Of a stretch of DNA of 64,000 bases, positions 36,901-47,177 are shown in pieces. The position numbers and the translations under genes were made by a program. Position 1 is the stretch's first letter. Each line of letters begins with the position of its first letter. Below the pieces are notes generated by a model that was not told the origin of the DNA, searched no databases, and saw only the letters and a program-made list of their open reading frames with translations. Source of the stretch: Podaxis mareebaensis. Taxonomy: Eukaryota > Basidiomycota > Agaricomycetes > Agaricales > Agaricaceae. Location of the stretch: assembly GCA_018524725.1 (NCBI GenBank), contig JAEUWP010000207.1:186001-250000 (forward strand), in the 5' to 3' direction.

Positions 36901-37196
36901 ACGACGAGTTGCTTGCATTCTTGCTAGGTGGTCTAATCAAGGACAAGGCACGGTACCACCAGCTCACGAAGCAAGAACAACCAGAGTTCGTTACTGTGAA
37001 ACTCTCAGAGTTAGAAGATCGAGTACGTACCTTCCTTTACATCTAAGTCCATTTGCTGACGTCTCTAAAGGCAAAAGAGCACGATATTTACGATATTGGA
37101 CCGTTCTTGCGTTCCAAAGTCTTTGCTAACAATGGATACAAAGTCAAAGACAACTCCATCGAAAAGCGCTTCATGGTTATTCCTGATACCGCCTAG
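33983..37196 (+). CDS. MCM2: MCM2, replicative helicase subunit
   Basis: Subunit of the MCM2-7 helicase, acting at replication origins and forks in the nucleus. Exon 1 supplies only the ATG (33983-33985), followed at once by a GTGAGC donor. The other exons are 34034-34257, 34311-34620, 34676-34847, 34907-35334, 35386-35520, 35569-36450, 36505-36813, 36867-37022 and 37071-37196, giving 914 residues. The N-terminal tail is acidic and Ser-rich, fitting the histone-binding and DDK-target region. The zinc finger is CVKC...CPNC. The AAA+ core has Walker [10 protein letters not shown], Walker [10 protein letters not shown] and the arginine finger LSRFD. The C-terminal winged-helix part ends [14 protein letters not shown]. 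Length and order match other MCM2 proteins. Confidence 0.97.
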
Positions 37197-37456
37197 TCTC
37201 TTGTCCTGAATATGTTTATCTGCCTTGCTTTGTGTTATCTGTGTCTCTGGCCTGGAATATTGCATGTAATTTTATCCGTTGTTAATAGGATTATTGGACA
37301 TTAATAATGCAATGAGTGGTGATGATAGCGATAATAAGGATACGAGGACACTGGTGTAAGGAGTCTATTACAATGTATGGTAACCCTCTGAATGCCCTTT
37401 TATAAAAGGCTGGGTCTAAACCCAGCAAATGAAGCTGTAGCAAGGTGTGTCGAGGT

Positions 37457-38281
37457 TTATTGGGGTATTGAAGTGGGTCCTGCGTCAGAGGAAGAGCCTT
37501 CCTCTGATTTGGCTACAGGTGCAGTTTCGGGGGTGCCAGCGGCAGCCTCTTCTTCATCATCATCCATTATTTCTGTAAACGGTGATAAGTTAAGAGGCAT
37601 ACAATAAGAATTAATGCTACGTACCGTCACTATACACCTCTGGGTGTCTCCTGAAGCAATCCTGCATGGCTTTGAACTTCTCTACACAGTCAATACCCTT
37701 AGGTTCCTGCTCAGAGAAGACGAAGCATGAGAAAGCCTCCCGGAATTCCGGACCACACGGACCATGGGCCATTCCACCAAGACATGGACAGTCCCAGTTA
37801 ATTTCACCAGTTTCGGGATTGAACGCTCCGCCCGAAGAGCTTTCCCCTCCTTCTCCCTGTTGTTCATTACTCCTCTGCGGTTCGCTACTTGGTGCTTGAG
37901 AATCGCCTTCCGCGGGATGGGGAGATGTTGGGCGTTCTGGTGAAGGCTCAGAGTTAGGGATGGAAGATGTCTCTGGTGTAGAGCCTGACGGTGGTGATGA
38001 CACAGAAGCCTTGGAGGGTGGTTTAGAGGACACAGTTGGCTTTTGTATGGCTAAAGAACCTTAGATTGGACTGGTGCACATTAATGTGAATGCTAGAACG
38101 TACACTGTGTGGATACGGAACTGTCCAATGCAATGGGGTCTGAAAGCGAGCGCCAGGCGAGGTATGTAGCAGTCACAGCTGACGCTCCGAGAGCCGCTCG
38201 CGCAAATCTAGTGGGTTGTGAACGCGCAGCCTGAGTGTGGATGCACCTGCGCAGAGGAAGACGCGCGAAACGGGCGAACAT
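37457..38281 (-). CDS. MIA40: MIA40/CHCHD4, intermembrane-space import oxidoreductase
   Basis: Oxidises and traps cysteine-motif proteins in the mitochondrial intermembrane space. Exons 38104-38281, 37625-38050 and 37457-37572 give 239 residues. The N-terminus is a basic presequence ([20 protein letters not shown]). It is followed by a hydrophobic stop-transfer helix ([17 protein letters not shown]), so the protein is the membrane-anchored fungal form. A Pro/Ser-rich linker leads to the redox motif CPC ([10 protein letters not shown]) and a twin CX9C helical hairpin: [11 protein letters not shown] and [11 protein letters not shown]. An acidic tail ends the protein. Convergent with MCM2. Confidence 0.96.
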
Positions 38282-38636
38282 ATTTTTCTTTGAGGGCGAG
38301 GAAGTCGGTGAGGTACCTGGAGTGCGGGATCGCTGAATGGCTAACTAATATGCCTGGCCAACCGAGAAATTTCTAGGGTTATTGGCTTCTATATATAACA
38401 GAGACAAATATTGCTCTAGTCAAAATCTTCCTTTATACTCTTGTTACATGCAATGGTACACTTTATACAACGTAGTATTACAACTCAGTAAGTGTTCTTG
38501 GCCAGACTTCCAACATGACATTGTGTCTAAAAAGCCAAGGTGACGAAATAGGTCATAAAATGAACGAACAAAGGTCTTGCTAATCTTCCTATATAAATAT
38601 CATCGCGAGTCGTAACACAGCGATGGTACCCCATTT
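38282..38636. other. Intergenic region upstream of MIA40
   Basis: 355 bases, no coding signal seen. It holds the MIA40 promoter and the terminator of the coiled-coil gene, both minus-strand. Confidence 0.5.
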
Positions 38637-39694
38637 TTATGACTGCGCAAATCAGCAACTATCCCGCCCACAGGAAGAATCCATATACTCACTGAACGTC
38701 CGGCTGTTTTTTCTCTCGACATCAAGTCGTTCAAACAACGAGCGATAATTCCAACACCCTCCTCAATGGCCTCCCTGTCCTCCTCCTTAACTCTGTTCAT
38801 CACCCGGCGGAATCTGTCCGGGTGCCACCTGAGCTGCGCACTGCGGATTCGCTCCTTACGCGTTTGTTTGGGAGAGTGGAAGGGAGAAAGAAGGAGGTTG
38901 ACAACTGCAGAGGGAGTGATATCGGAGGGTTTAGCAGGCATTGACCTCATCGGCCAAGGAATATCGTTGAACGCCAGAGCGGTAGTGGAACCGTTCACTG
39001 CTTCCCAACCACTCTCATATCTGCTCCATGCTTCAACGATCGCCTTTTGTGTACTCGCGCGTTCCTTCCTGTCCCGCTCGCGAGCATCCATCTGTGCTCG
39101 AAGCTTTTCCTCCACTATCCTCTGCCTCTCACCCTCTCGTTTGACCCGCATCCGGGCCTCAAGTCGTTTGAGCTCTTCTTGGACGTAACGCGCCTTTATT
39201 CTTTCCCTCTCGGCTGCGAGGCGCCTGAATTCTTCCTCCTGCTTCATCCATCGATCTGCCTCCAGTTCGTACGAATAGACCAGTTCCTCCCACATCTGAT
39301 CCCGCGTCTTCTCTTCCCAGGCCGGCGGGAAATCATCCTTGTTCCTCAAGGTCTCTCCGGGGAAGAAGGTCCGCTGTTCGAAGACCCATTGTTGCGTCTT
39401 CTTACTTTGTTTCTCCCGTTCCCTCCGCATATACTCTTGTTCGAGGACCCACGCATAAGTTTGCGACACCTGTTGGTATGGACGCGAGGAATCTATGAAA
39501 TCATTTCGCTGGTAATGGCCATGCGAGGAAACTCCAGGCTTTCCTCGGATAGTCGGGGTGGGCGTCACATCGCGAGGGAACGGCGATCGCTGTGTCCGTT
39601 GCTCATAGCGATGATCAGGCGACGTCTGATGATACGACGTGTGATAGTAGTGGCCTGCGGGCGCATTTGGCTTGTATGAAGTATAAGCGGCCAT
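38637..39694 (-). CDS. NFKBIL1-like coiled-coil protein with WHPDRF motif
   Basis: A long exon (38693-39694) starting MAAYTSYKPNAP plus, probably, a two-codon last exon (38637-38642) after a 50-base intron, giving 335 residues. If that intron is retained the frame runs on to 38600. Residues 60-250 form a strongly charged coiled coil (EEEFRRLAAERERIKARYVQ). Near the C-terminus IRSAQLRWHPDRFRRVMNRV and EEGVGIIARCLNDLMSRE resemble the C-terminal block of NF-kappa-B-inhibitor-like 1 proteins. That block looks J-domain-like, but the order HPDR is not the HPD loop of a true J domain. Function unknown in fungi. The upstream TTG frame extension to 39748 was not used. Confidence 0.75.
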
Positions 39695-41335
39695 GACTGT
39701 GCCAATCGTCGAAGAAATAATCCCAGATTTGTGGAAGACAATGGGCAACGAAGACCAAGCTTAGCAAGGATGTCGGTGAATGATTGGGGAAAGATACGTT
39801 TTCAGAAGTGCTCGCCAGGAGTGCTTTGAAGATTATAACCCCAAGCGCTGAGGGGTCCAGATTATATGTATTCACCTCCACCAACGCCAGGTGTTGTGTC
39901 ACGAAGTCGGCAGCCGCATTGCGTCAACGTGTTTCTGACATGCACAACGCACACGTCCACACTTGGGCGACCCTCGATATGGGCATCAATTGTATCGGCT
40001 TTCAGGCCTCAGGGCCCAATGCTCCTTAGGTCCTTCCCGTAACGCCGAGTTTCGTCTTTCTTAAATACGTATTTGGGCCAACCACACTGCATTAAGTACC
40101 CCAACTATGATGTATCTATCCTTTTTAGCCCGTCCAAAAACGACTGATTGATCATCGTGGCCACCACGACGATGGGAGACTTCACCTTGACTTGAACCCA
40201 CGAGCCGCTCGCGAACCCCTTTGCTCCTTCTTTATTCATACGCGGCTCACTTCGTGTAGAAGTATCCAACATGACGGACTCAATTAACAAATCGTTTTTT
40301 GCTCATGGGCGACAATCACTTCTAGATTACTGGCTGACTTTTCGTTATCAGACTTCATAAGCCAATGAATGTACCCCACGATGACAATGTCCCGCGATCT
40401 GGGCCACCATATCGCACATCAGAACACATTGTGAAGAGTCTTGATTGAAGGAAGCTTTATTTCTTATCTAACGCCTCCGCTTCTCGACCTCCAAGCCTCA
40501 AAAGTTTCAGGCTTGTGCCACACGGGTTCTCATCTTATCACCAAGCCACCGGTTCCATGACTTCCCTGGTGGTGGGTGATTGTTGGGTGTACACACTCGC
40601 GAAGACCTCGAGGGAAAACTACGGCAGGTCGGGCAACACGTCCTTCAGGTAGTCCCAGATTCGCCGAGGTTTGAGCACGACGACAGCCTCCCCGCGAGCT
40701 GGCCTTTTAAAATCGTACTGCTAACCTCATATTTTCCTGAACAAACAGAGGGCGTCACTGCACTTCGTACGCTCGTTCGCGCCTAGCCGGAAACCCTAAA
40801 CCCACCATCCCTTTGGAGTCGTGTCATTTCCGTTCCTGCGCACCAACAAGCGAGGAGAGATTCGTATCCTCAAACACTTCTTACTCCCGAGGCTCTTGAC
40901 GAGTCATCTAAATCTAACTTGATGTTGGTCCATCTATTATACAAATCAAGTACTTAACAGGGAACAGCATACATGAGGACGATTTCAGGGCATGCAAGAC
41001 ATATATTGACATGGGCTAGATAAATTCATAAAAGAGAGATGGGTTGAGCAAATGAAAGGAAAAGGATAACAGAAACGACTGAGAGGAGACCACGCATTAC
41101 GCATTAAAGAATGGATGGAATAAAGAGGTGAGTCAACTGAGGATAAAGTAGAAAAGAAACAGATCCTAGATAGCACATGGATAACAATTGGAATAACAAG
41201 ACGAGACGTTTGCTTGCAAATAAACTAATGAGAGACCCGAGGAAACATGAAATGCGATTGCTGGGATAAAAGAATTGTTAGTAAGAGCATGCAACGCGCA
41301 CAGAGGATCGACATACAGACAACAGAAGCCCAAGG
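39695..41335. other. 1.6 kb region with no supported gene
   Basis: Promoter of the coiled-coil gene at its left edge, then AT-balanced sequence with only short open frames (39784-40029, 40580-40786 plus and several minus) that have no similarity I recognise. The 40930-41330 segment is purine-rich on the plus strand and probably includes the 3' untranslated region of the PH-Sec7 gene. Confidence 0.5.
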
Positions 41336-44300
41336 TTATGAGGAATTGGTGGCATCCTTGCCGAGAACCCCAACTTGTAGGAGAGACAACACAAGAGGTA
41401 TCGTGCTGTTTTGCAAGCACCGTGTCACGAGTTCTTCGCCCGACCACACTGGTCCGATATGCTGCTCAGCCTCTTCGTCATTGGCATCACTGAGATCGCT
41501 GTCCTGGAATTCATTATAGCTCGACGAATCGTAGCTGAGGTCTAACTCATTTTGACCGGCGTCATGACGATAGAGCTGGCTTCGAGATTTCGACCGCACA
41601 TGTTTAGAAGGATGGAAGCCATTCGGGTTGCCATTCATAGGAGGCTTCAAGGGTGAACTGGGGCCATTCTGCGTAGACAGTCCATTCATACGAACAGACT
41701 CGGGACCCTCAATCAGCGTGCGTTGCAGAACCTTGAAGGCGACTTGTTCGGCAACCCTCAAGAACTTGGTGGCCTCGGTGGATGATGAAGTATTGGAAGG
41801 GGATGCGGATGAAGCTTGCTCGATCGAAGTCCGCACGTTCAAAGCCCATACGGGATCAGCGACACTGAACATATACCTCCTCTTCATCTCACGGTGATCG
41901 GTGAACGCGATCTGGAACGTGTTGCGCATAAACGCACGTTCCACAACCAGCGTATTGCTGAGAGGGAGACCGGCATACTTGAGTGCATTCGCCCCGGAGC
42001 GACACATGATCATGGTCTTCAATCCGAGTTCATTGCCGATGATGCGGAATGAGGCCTCTGAGGATTTGGCGAAGTTAAGGACCGGTGGATCGAACTGAAG
42101 GTCTTGGCCCTCGAGGTGAATCGTGAAGTGTGGATCGGGTGCAGGGATTCGGAGGATAATGGGGTCGGATTGGGACTTGTACGTCAACCGAGAAGGGACG
42201 GGTTTACGGATGGCAATTAGCTGTGTCGGCGGGCCTCCAGCGTTGGGGCAACGTGCAAGACATAATTTCTCTTGCCGGATAGAGTCATAAAGCTCCTCCA
42301 GAAGGTCGGACGGCAAAAGCTGTCTTGGGTCTGCCTGTCTCAAACGTTCCACCCAGTCTCTGACAGGGAAGTCTGCTACCGGGTATCCCGTTGGTCCAGG
42401 CGTCTCCGCGAAATGGCCATGCAGCATCATGTTCAGCCTGACCAGGTTACGCACTAGCCGACCTGCCATGTTCTTGTCGTATGCGACGAACCTCGCGTTG
42501 GCATCGTACCACCTCCCAGCAAACGCATCCAGCAGATTGTCCAAAGCCGAAGAGTTTTGCACAGGCACATTCACTGAAAACAAGAACGCCCGCAATGCCT
42601 TGTCGATCCTAACTCCCACGAAACCGAAGCTGTTCAGGTATGCATCCAACTCTTGCTTGTGCATCTTTTTCGCCAAATACTCTCCAACTCGCGCCCTATC
42701 CAACTCGCTCGTCTGGAAAATGAACTGACCAAGCTTCCTAGGGTCTTCCAACATCTTGTGTTTCGTCACCAGCGTCTTCACCGCACCCTCTGGGTCAGCC
42801 GCAAACTGCGTCACGAGTCCCTTAATTGCTGCGCTTCTTGAAGGCTGTTGTTCTTTCTGCGAAGGACTCCTTGGAGTAGGATCAGTGCGCCCAGGGATGA
42901 AACGTATATCTTTCAACAGCACCACGTTCTTCACGATGAACAGCCGGTCGGGGGAACTGGCCTTAAACTCGACGAGGTTCTCGTGGGGTGAGAGTACCGG
43001 CTTCGCAATGACCAATAAATCATTAAACAAGAACAGAAACCGATCCTTCACAGTCTTCTGGTTGACGACTTGATACACTGGCCATGTAAACACTGACTTC
43101 CGGGGAGGATCATCAATGAGCGAAGCCAAGAAGGGGGGATTCTTTGAGCCTCGGACAAGGTTCTCCTCTATTCGGTCAATGACCTGTGGGCCCTGGAGCG
43201 TAACGGAATATTGTGACGAGTTGGAGGATGATTGTGACGTCGAGCGGAGGGGGTAATCGCTGAGTGATGACGAAGGATCGGGTGTTGACGAAAGAAGGGG
43301 GTCGGAACGCGAGGGAAGGTTCGAGGATGGGGAAGGCGATTCGTCTATATGGGGGTACGTCGACTTATGGAGATCCAGAGGGGTAAGTTTCTTCACTTTA
43401 GGTGTCTTCTCAGTATCTGTATGCGAGCCCGACTTGTTCCTGCTTTCATTCAGCGGCACCTTCTCATTGGTATCTGATGACGATGACGAGGGCGTCACCT
43501 TGGCCACGGTGGCTGTCATAGTCGCGGGGGTGTTCGGCTGCGAAGACGAAGACATAAACGAGAAATCACCATTCACACTGATGGGCGTCGTCCCAATCTC
43601 TTCCCAATCCGTCCCGACATCACTTCCTCTCTTCCTCAACAAATCCGACAACGAAGGCTTCTTGTTCCCATTCTTACTCCTTTCAGTGCCCATCGACTCA
43701 ACTCCAACGTTCACATTGGAAGCCGCGCCCGAGAAACTCGAAGTTTGTGCAGGTGACGACGACGAAAACAGCTTCTTATTGTTCTTGCTCAACCACTGCT
43801 TCACTCCTGGCAATGTCATCGGTAGCTTCGAAATCTTCCCATTATGCGACGACGATGGCGAAGGCGCCACGTCAATGTATTCACCCTGCGACGTCGATGT
43901 CGAGGGTGTCATTGTCAGGGAAGGGCTGATAGGAACACCATTACCAGTTGCATTGGGCCTCGGCAACCTCGAATCTGACGCCTGGTGCGAGAGTTTCCGC
44001 TCCCTTGAGATCTCCGGGGTATGTGCCGGGGTACTATTGTACGAGGTCGCTGAGAGAGGTGGTTGGTCTTCATCTACGACACCAGTCGAGACATCAGGTG
44101 ATGACTGCGACGCCACTCCCGCGCCAGCAGCTCTAACCCTATTATTCCGCTGCTCCTCCAATTTCTGGATACCAGGGAAAGGGAACAGCTTCGCATTCTG
44201 GTACCTTGCCAAATCAGCGCTGGTCGCAGGTGGTATTGGCGAGGCCCCGCCGCGTGGGGGAGCATGCGCATGAGGCGAGAGTGAAAGTATCGAGGCAGAA

Positions 44301-46651
44301 GCCGATGGTGTTTGCATCAACTGAGGCGCCTGTAGTGGTTGCTGTTGTCCAGATCCTTCACCAACCTTATCATTCTTCGCACTCGTCAAACTTGCACCAC
44401 TCTCCCTGCTGATGCTTGAGTCAACGTTGTCTCGCCGCTCCCTTGCGGCCAGGCTGTTTGAGCGTGAGCGACGCCCGGAAGATCCAGCCCTCGAGAAGGC
44501 GCCTTTAACCTTTTCCCATGTACTCGGGGATGAATGGTCGCCATTACGCTTGGTTGATGACGATTGCTCTTCCCATTCATCTCCCGTCAGAGGAGACTTG
44601 TCACTCCCCTGAATTCTGGAGGCGACTGACAGTCGTGCAGGGAAAGGCTGTGGCGACGTCCTTGATTCATCGCGAGATTGTGAGGCGGAAATAGGAGCAC
44701 CCGAAGATGGTGAGGAAGATGTTTGGGCAGATATCTCTGGAGAACGTTCTGACTCGATAACAACGCTTTGGGATGATACTTGAGGGGAGAACGATGCATC
44801 CTTCTGAGGCGCTTCGGACGACGTTGGTGAAAGAGGGGGTTCTACAAAGGCGTCATCCTCTTCTTCAGGTTCCTCGGTCTCAGGAGGTGGCATGTCATCG
44901 TCGTCGTTCTCAGCTTCGTCACCATCCTCATCAACATCGCTCTCAATCATGATGGGTACTGGAAACTTTCCCGTTAACATAAACGACAGGAGCGCCCAGA
45001 TACGGTACATACCAGGTTCCCCGACCCAACTAATCTCTCTGCCATGTCCGTCAGTATGAATATCAGCGAAGGGGGTTCTGGCGCGGTAGGTATTGTGATG
45101 GTATAAAACTTGCTCCTCCTCCTCTTCTGAAGGCTTCTCCTTTAAGGGGGTTGTAAACGGGCTTGTAGGAAATATATCGGTCCGAGAAGGCGCTCGCTGG
45201 CTAAGGAAGAACGGGACACCAATGGCATCAGGCGTTGTCCCTGAATCAATGGAGACCTGAGAAGGAGGGTCCGAGGAGTGGGGTGCGCGCGCAATGGCTA
45301 TATGCGGGGGTATACGAGGGGGTGTCGTAGGTAGTCCTGGGTATCTAAGGTGTGATGAGTGTTGCTGCTGCTGCTCTTCTTCTTGTTGCTCCTCTTCAGC
45401 ACCGTCCTCTTCCCCTTCATCCTCTTCCTCATCCTCTACCAAAACACTTCGTCGTCTCGCAAGCTCATACGGCCTCGCATTGACGGCATCCGCAGCATCC
45501 ATTACCTCGGGGGATGTTTCTGCCACACGCTCATTACTCTGATTCCGGCTTGAGGCTTTTATGGGTGTTGCTGACTGTGCACGTAGCTCAGCGAAGGTAT
45601 CAAGTGGATGAGGGTAGAAGGGATGAGGTGGCACAGGTGTATCCTGGGGTGCAGTGCCGGTATCAGAATCTGAAATTCCGGCGTTTGCAGCAGGAGCGCC
45701 GACTGAGCCTCTCCGAGATCGTCGTTTCCGCCGCTTGGGAGTCGGTGATGGCCCTCCTCTCTCTTCACTGCCGCTCGCTTCCGGTTCTGTTTCCTTTGCA
45801 ATACGCCCATTCAGCCGTGTAAGTAGCATTTGCCGGGCCGCGATCCGCTCGCCTCCTGACACAGTGTTGTTTCGCGAGAGCTTGTTATTAAATGGCGGGG
45901 GAGTTGGTGACGTTGAGGGGGAGGGATCGTAGTTATCAGCGCCACCAGTTAGTTTGGCAAGTGCCTGTCTCCGGCCCGCAGCCGCACTACTCGCACTGTT
46001 GGAGCGGAACAAGCCCTTTTGTAGAGCCTCGAGTGTTGGGAGGGGTATTGGGGTTGGGGGAGAGAAGCCTGGGTAGAACATGGACGGGTCGGGTGTAGGG
46101 GAACGGAGGAAGTGGGGATTGTGGAATGCGGCGAGATGGTTGGGTATGGGGGAAAGTAGTGCAGGTAGGACGGGCAGTGCAATGGATGGTGGAATTGGGA
46201 TGGGGGGTTCTTCGTCGTCTTGTGAGGAGTCACCGGCTGGTGGTACAGGGGACTGGGCATTGCGTGCCTTGTTTTTGAAGTCCCTGGAGCCTCTAGAGCG
46301 AGAACGAGATCGTGAGCGGCGTTTTGATCGACCAGCAGGACTCGGGGAGACAGTTCGTTCTTCAATGTCCTGGTCCGGTTCTGGATCAGCAGGTTCTTGC
46401 TCTTGCTCTTGCTCTGGTTCATTGGTGGGCTCTTGAGGGGGCGAGATATCCTCGGGAGGGGGTGATTGGGAAGGAGACTTCTTTTCATCTGGAACGTCTG
46501 GAGAAGGCTTCTCGCCCTCACTAACGGCCTCTACATGCATGGGTGGTCGCCGTCCATCCTTCATTCGCGGCAGTGAGGCGGCGCGTCTGAGTTTTTCGAC
46601 GGCGAGCTGGCGTTGCTCAGCCTTGGAAGGCTGAGAGTCTTGCTCGGCCAT
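41336..46651 (-). CDS. Very large PH-Sec7-PH protein (Arf-GEF-like)
   Basis: Starts at ATG 46649-46651 and reads open for 1771 codons; one 54-base intron (44960-45013) is probably removed, leaving 1753 residues. The first 1100 residues are low-complexity, rich in Ser, Pro, Glu and Arg (for example RRSRSRSRSRGSRDF and a Glu/Gln stretch). A PH-like domain follows around residue 1170 (KDRFLFLFNDLLVIAKPV). Next is a Sec7-like domain around 1295-1480 (SELDRARVGEYLAKK, FGFVGVRIDKALRAFL, LVRLNMMLHG, ELYDSIRQEKL). A second PH domain around 1485-1615 ends in RYMFSVADPVWALNVR. Sec7 domains exchange GDP for GTP on Arf GTPases. Here the glutamic-finger position (FRLPGE in others) reads VNVPVQ, so activity is doubtful. 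Confidence 0.82.
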   Translation of the reverse strand: MAEQDSQPSKAEQRQLAVEKLRRAASLPRMKDGRRPPMHVEAVSEGEKPSPDVPDEKKSPSQSPPPEDISPPQEPTNEPEQEQEQEPADPEPDQDIEERTVSPSPAGRSKRRSRSRSRSRGSRDFKNKARNAQSPVPPAGDSSQDDEEPPIPIPPSIALPVLPALLSPIPNHLAAFHNPHFLRSPTPDPSMFYPGFSPPTPIPLPTLEALQKGLFRSNSASSAAAGRRQALAKLTGGADNYDPSPSTSPTPPPFNNKLSRNNTVSGGERIAARQMLLTRLNGRIAKETEPEASGSEERGGPSPTPKRRKRRSRRGSVGAPAANAGISDSDTGTAPQDTPVPPHPFYPHPLDTFAELRAQSATPIKASSRNQSNERVAETSPEVMDAADAVNARPYELARRRSVLVEDEEEDEGEEDGAEEEQQEEEQQQQHSSHLRYPGLPTTPPRIPPHIAIARAPHSSDPPSQVSIDSGTTPDAIGVPFFLSQRAPSRTDIFPTSPFTTPLKEKPSEEEEEQVLYHHNTYRARTPFADIHTDGHGREISWVGEPGMYRIWALLSFMLTGKFPVPIMIESDVDEDGDEAENDDDDMPPPETEEPEEEDDAFVEPPLSPTSSEAPQKDASFSPQVSSQSVVIESERSPEISAQTSSSPSSGAPISASQSRDESRTSPQPFPARLSVASRIQGSDKSPLTGDEWEEQSSSTKRNGDHSSPSTWEKVKGAFSRAGSSGRRSRSNSLAARERRDNVDSSISRESGASLTSAKNDKVGEGSGQQQPLQAPQLMQTPSASASILSLSPHAHAPPRGGASPIPPATSADLARYQNAKLFPFPGIQKLEEQRNNRVRAAGAGVASQSSPDVSTGVVDEDQPPLSATSYNSTPAHTPEISRERKLSHQASDSRLPRPNATGNGVPISPSLTMTPSTSTSQGEYIDVAPSPSSSHNGKISKLPMTLPGVKQWLSKNNKKLFSSSSPAQTSSFSGAASNVNVGVESMGTERSKNGNKKPSLSDLLRKRGSDVGTDWEEIGTTPISVNGDFSFMSSSSQPNTPATMTATVAKVTPSSSSSDTNEKVPLNESRNKSGSHTDTEKTPKVKKLTPLDLHKSTYPHIDESPSPSSNLPSRSDPLLSSTPDPSSSLSDYPLRSTSQSSSNSSQYSVTLQGPQVIDRIEENLVRGSKNPPFLASLIDDPPRKSVFTWPVYQVVNQKTVKDRFLFLFNDLLVIAKPVLSPHENLVEFKASSPDRLFIVKNVVLLKDIRFIPGRTDPTPRSPSQKEQQPSRSAAIKGLVTQFAADPEGAVKTLVTKHKMLEDPRKLGQFIFQTSELDRARVGEYLAKKMHKQELDAYLNSFGFVGVRIDKALRAFLFSVNVPVQNSSALDNLLDAFAGRWYDANARFVAYDKNMAGRLVRNLVRLNMMLHGHFAETPGPTGYPVADFPVRDWVERLRQADPRQLLPSDLLEELYDSIRQEKLCLARCPNAGGPPTQLIAIRKPVPSRLTYKSQSDPIILRIPAPDPHFTIHLEGQDLQFDPPVLNFAKSSEASFRIIGNELGLKTMIMCRSGANALKYAGLPLSNTLVVERAFMRNTFQIAFTDHREMKRRYMFSVADPVWALNVRTSIEQASSASPSNTSSSTEATKFLRVAEQVAFKVLQRTLIEGPESVRMNGLSTQNGPSSPLKPPMNGNPNGFHPSKHVRSKSRSQLYRHDAGQNELDLSYDSSSYNEFQDSDLSDANDEEAEQHIGPVWSGEELVTRCLQNSTIPLVLSLLQVGVLGKDATNSS
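44960..45013 (-). other. Probable in-frame, stop-free 54-base intron in the PH-Sec7 gene
   Basis: Reads GTATGTACC at the 5' end, a GTTAAC-type branch sequence near the 3' end and TTTCCAG at the acceptor. It is 54 bases (18 codons) without a stop. It encodes an odd hydrophobic insert (MYRIWALLSFMLTGKF) inside an otherwise acidic, disordered region. Removing it gives EPVPIMIESDVDEDG. Confidence 0.7.
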
Positions 46652-47177
46652 GATTGGTGATATATGAGAGGAAGACGATGGATCGTAGCAGCTAGAAAGA
46701 AAGCTGGATCAGTGAGTCAATATATGATGCATAACGGTGAATACATACAAGGAAGTTGAAGGAGTGGAGAGGAGAGAGGGTAGCAGAACAAAGGCAAGTG
46801 AATGAAAGTTTGGAAAGCGGGTCGGCTTGAGAACCAAACACGGTGGCTGTGTGCCTTCCTTTCCGGTGAAGAGGCCAACGAGGCGGATGCTCGAATCGAT
46901 AATGGTCGAGTTGAAACAGACTCCCTCTCCGGATCACACGCACAGGGCCTGCACTATTCCCTCCCATCGACATGCGGCTGACGCATTCTCTCACTTTGGG
47001 GAAATCTCCAGACTCATGAATGAATGAGATGTCAATCAACGCCCGCCGCGCGTATCCTGCACCGTCATGTCAAACTGCATCCAATCTCCAAGCTTCAAGC
47101 TTCTCTCTTTTCCGCATCATGAAATGAAAACCATCTTGTTTCTATGAGTCAAGCTGAATCAAACTGTATTTCCCCTT
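46652..47177. other. Intergenic/5' untranslated region of the PH-Sec7 gene
   Basis: 526 bases. Possible 5' UTR introns are suggested by several GTGAGT- and TACAAG-like signals, but none can be proven. No gene is supported. Confidence 0.45.

Noticed and set aside
39695..39748. N-terminal extension of the NFKBIL1-like protein from a TTG
   Set aside because: No ATG opens this extension; ATG at 39692-39694 is preferred.
40790..40802. CCTAAACCC, telomere-like motif
   Set aside because: A single partial unit without tandem copies. The site is surrounded by normal sequence.
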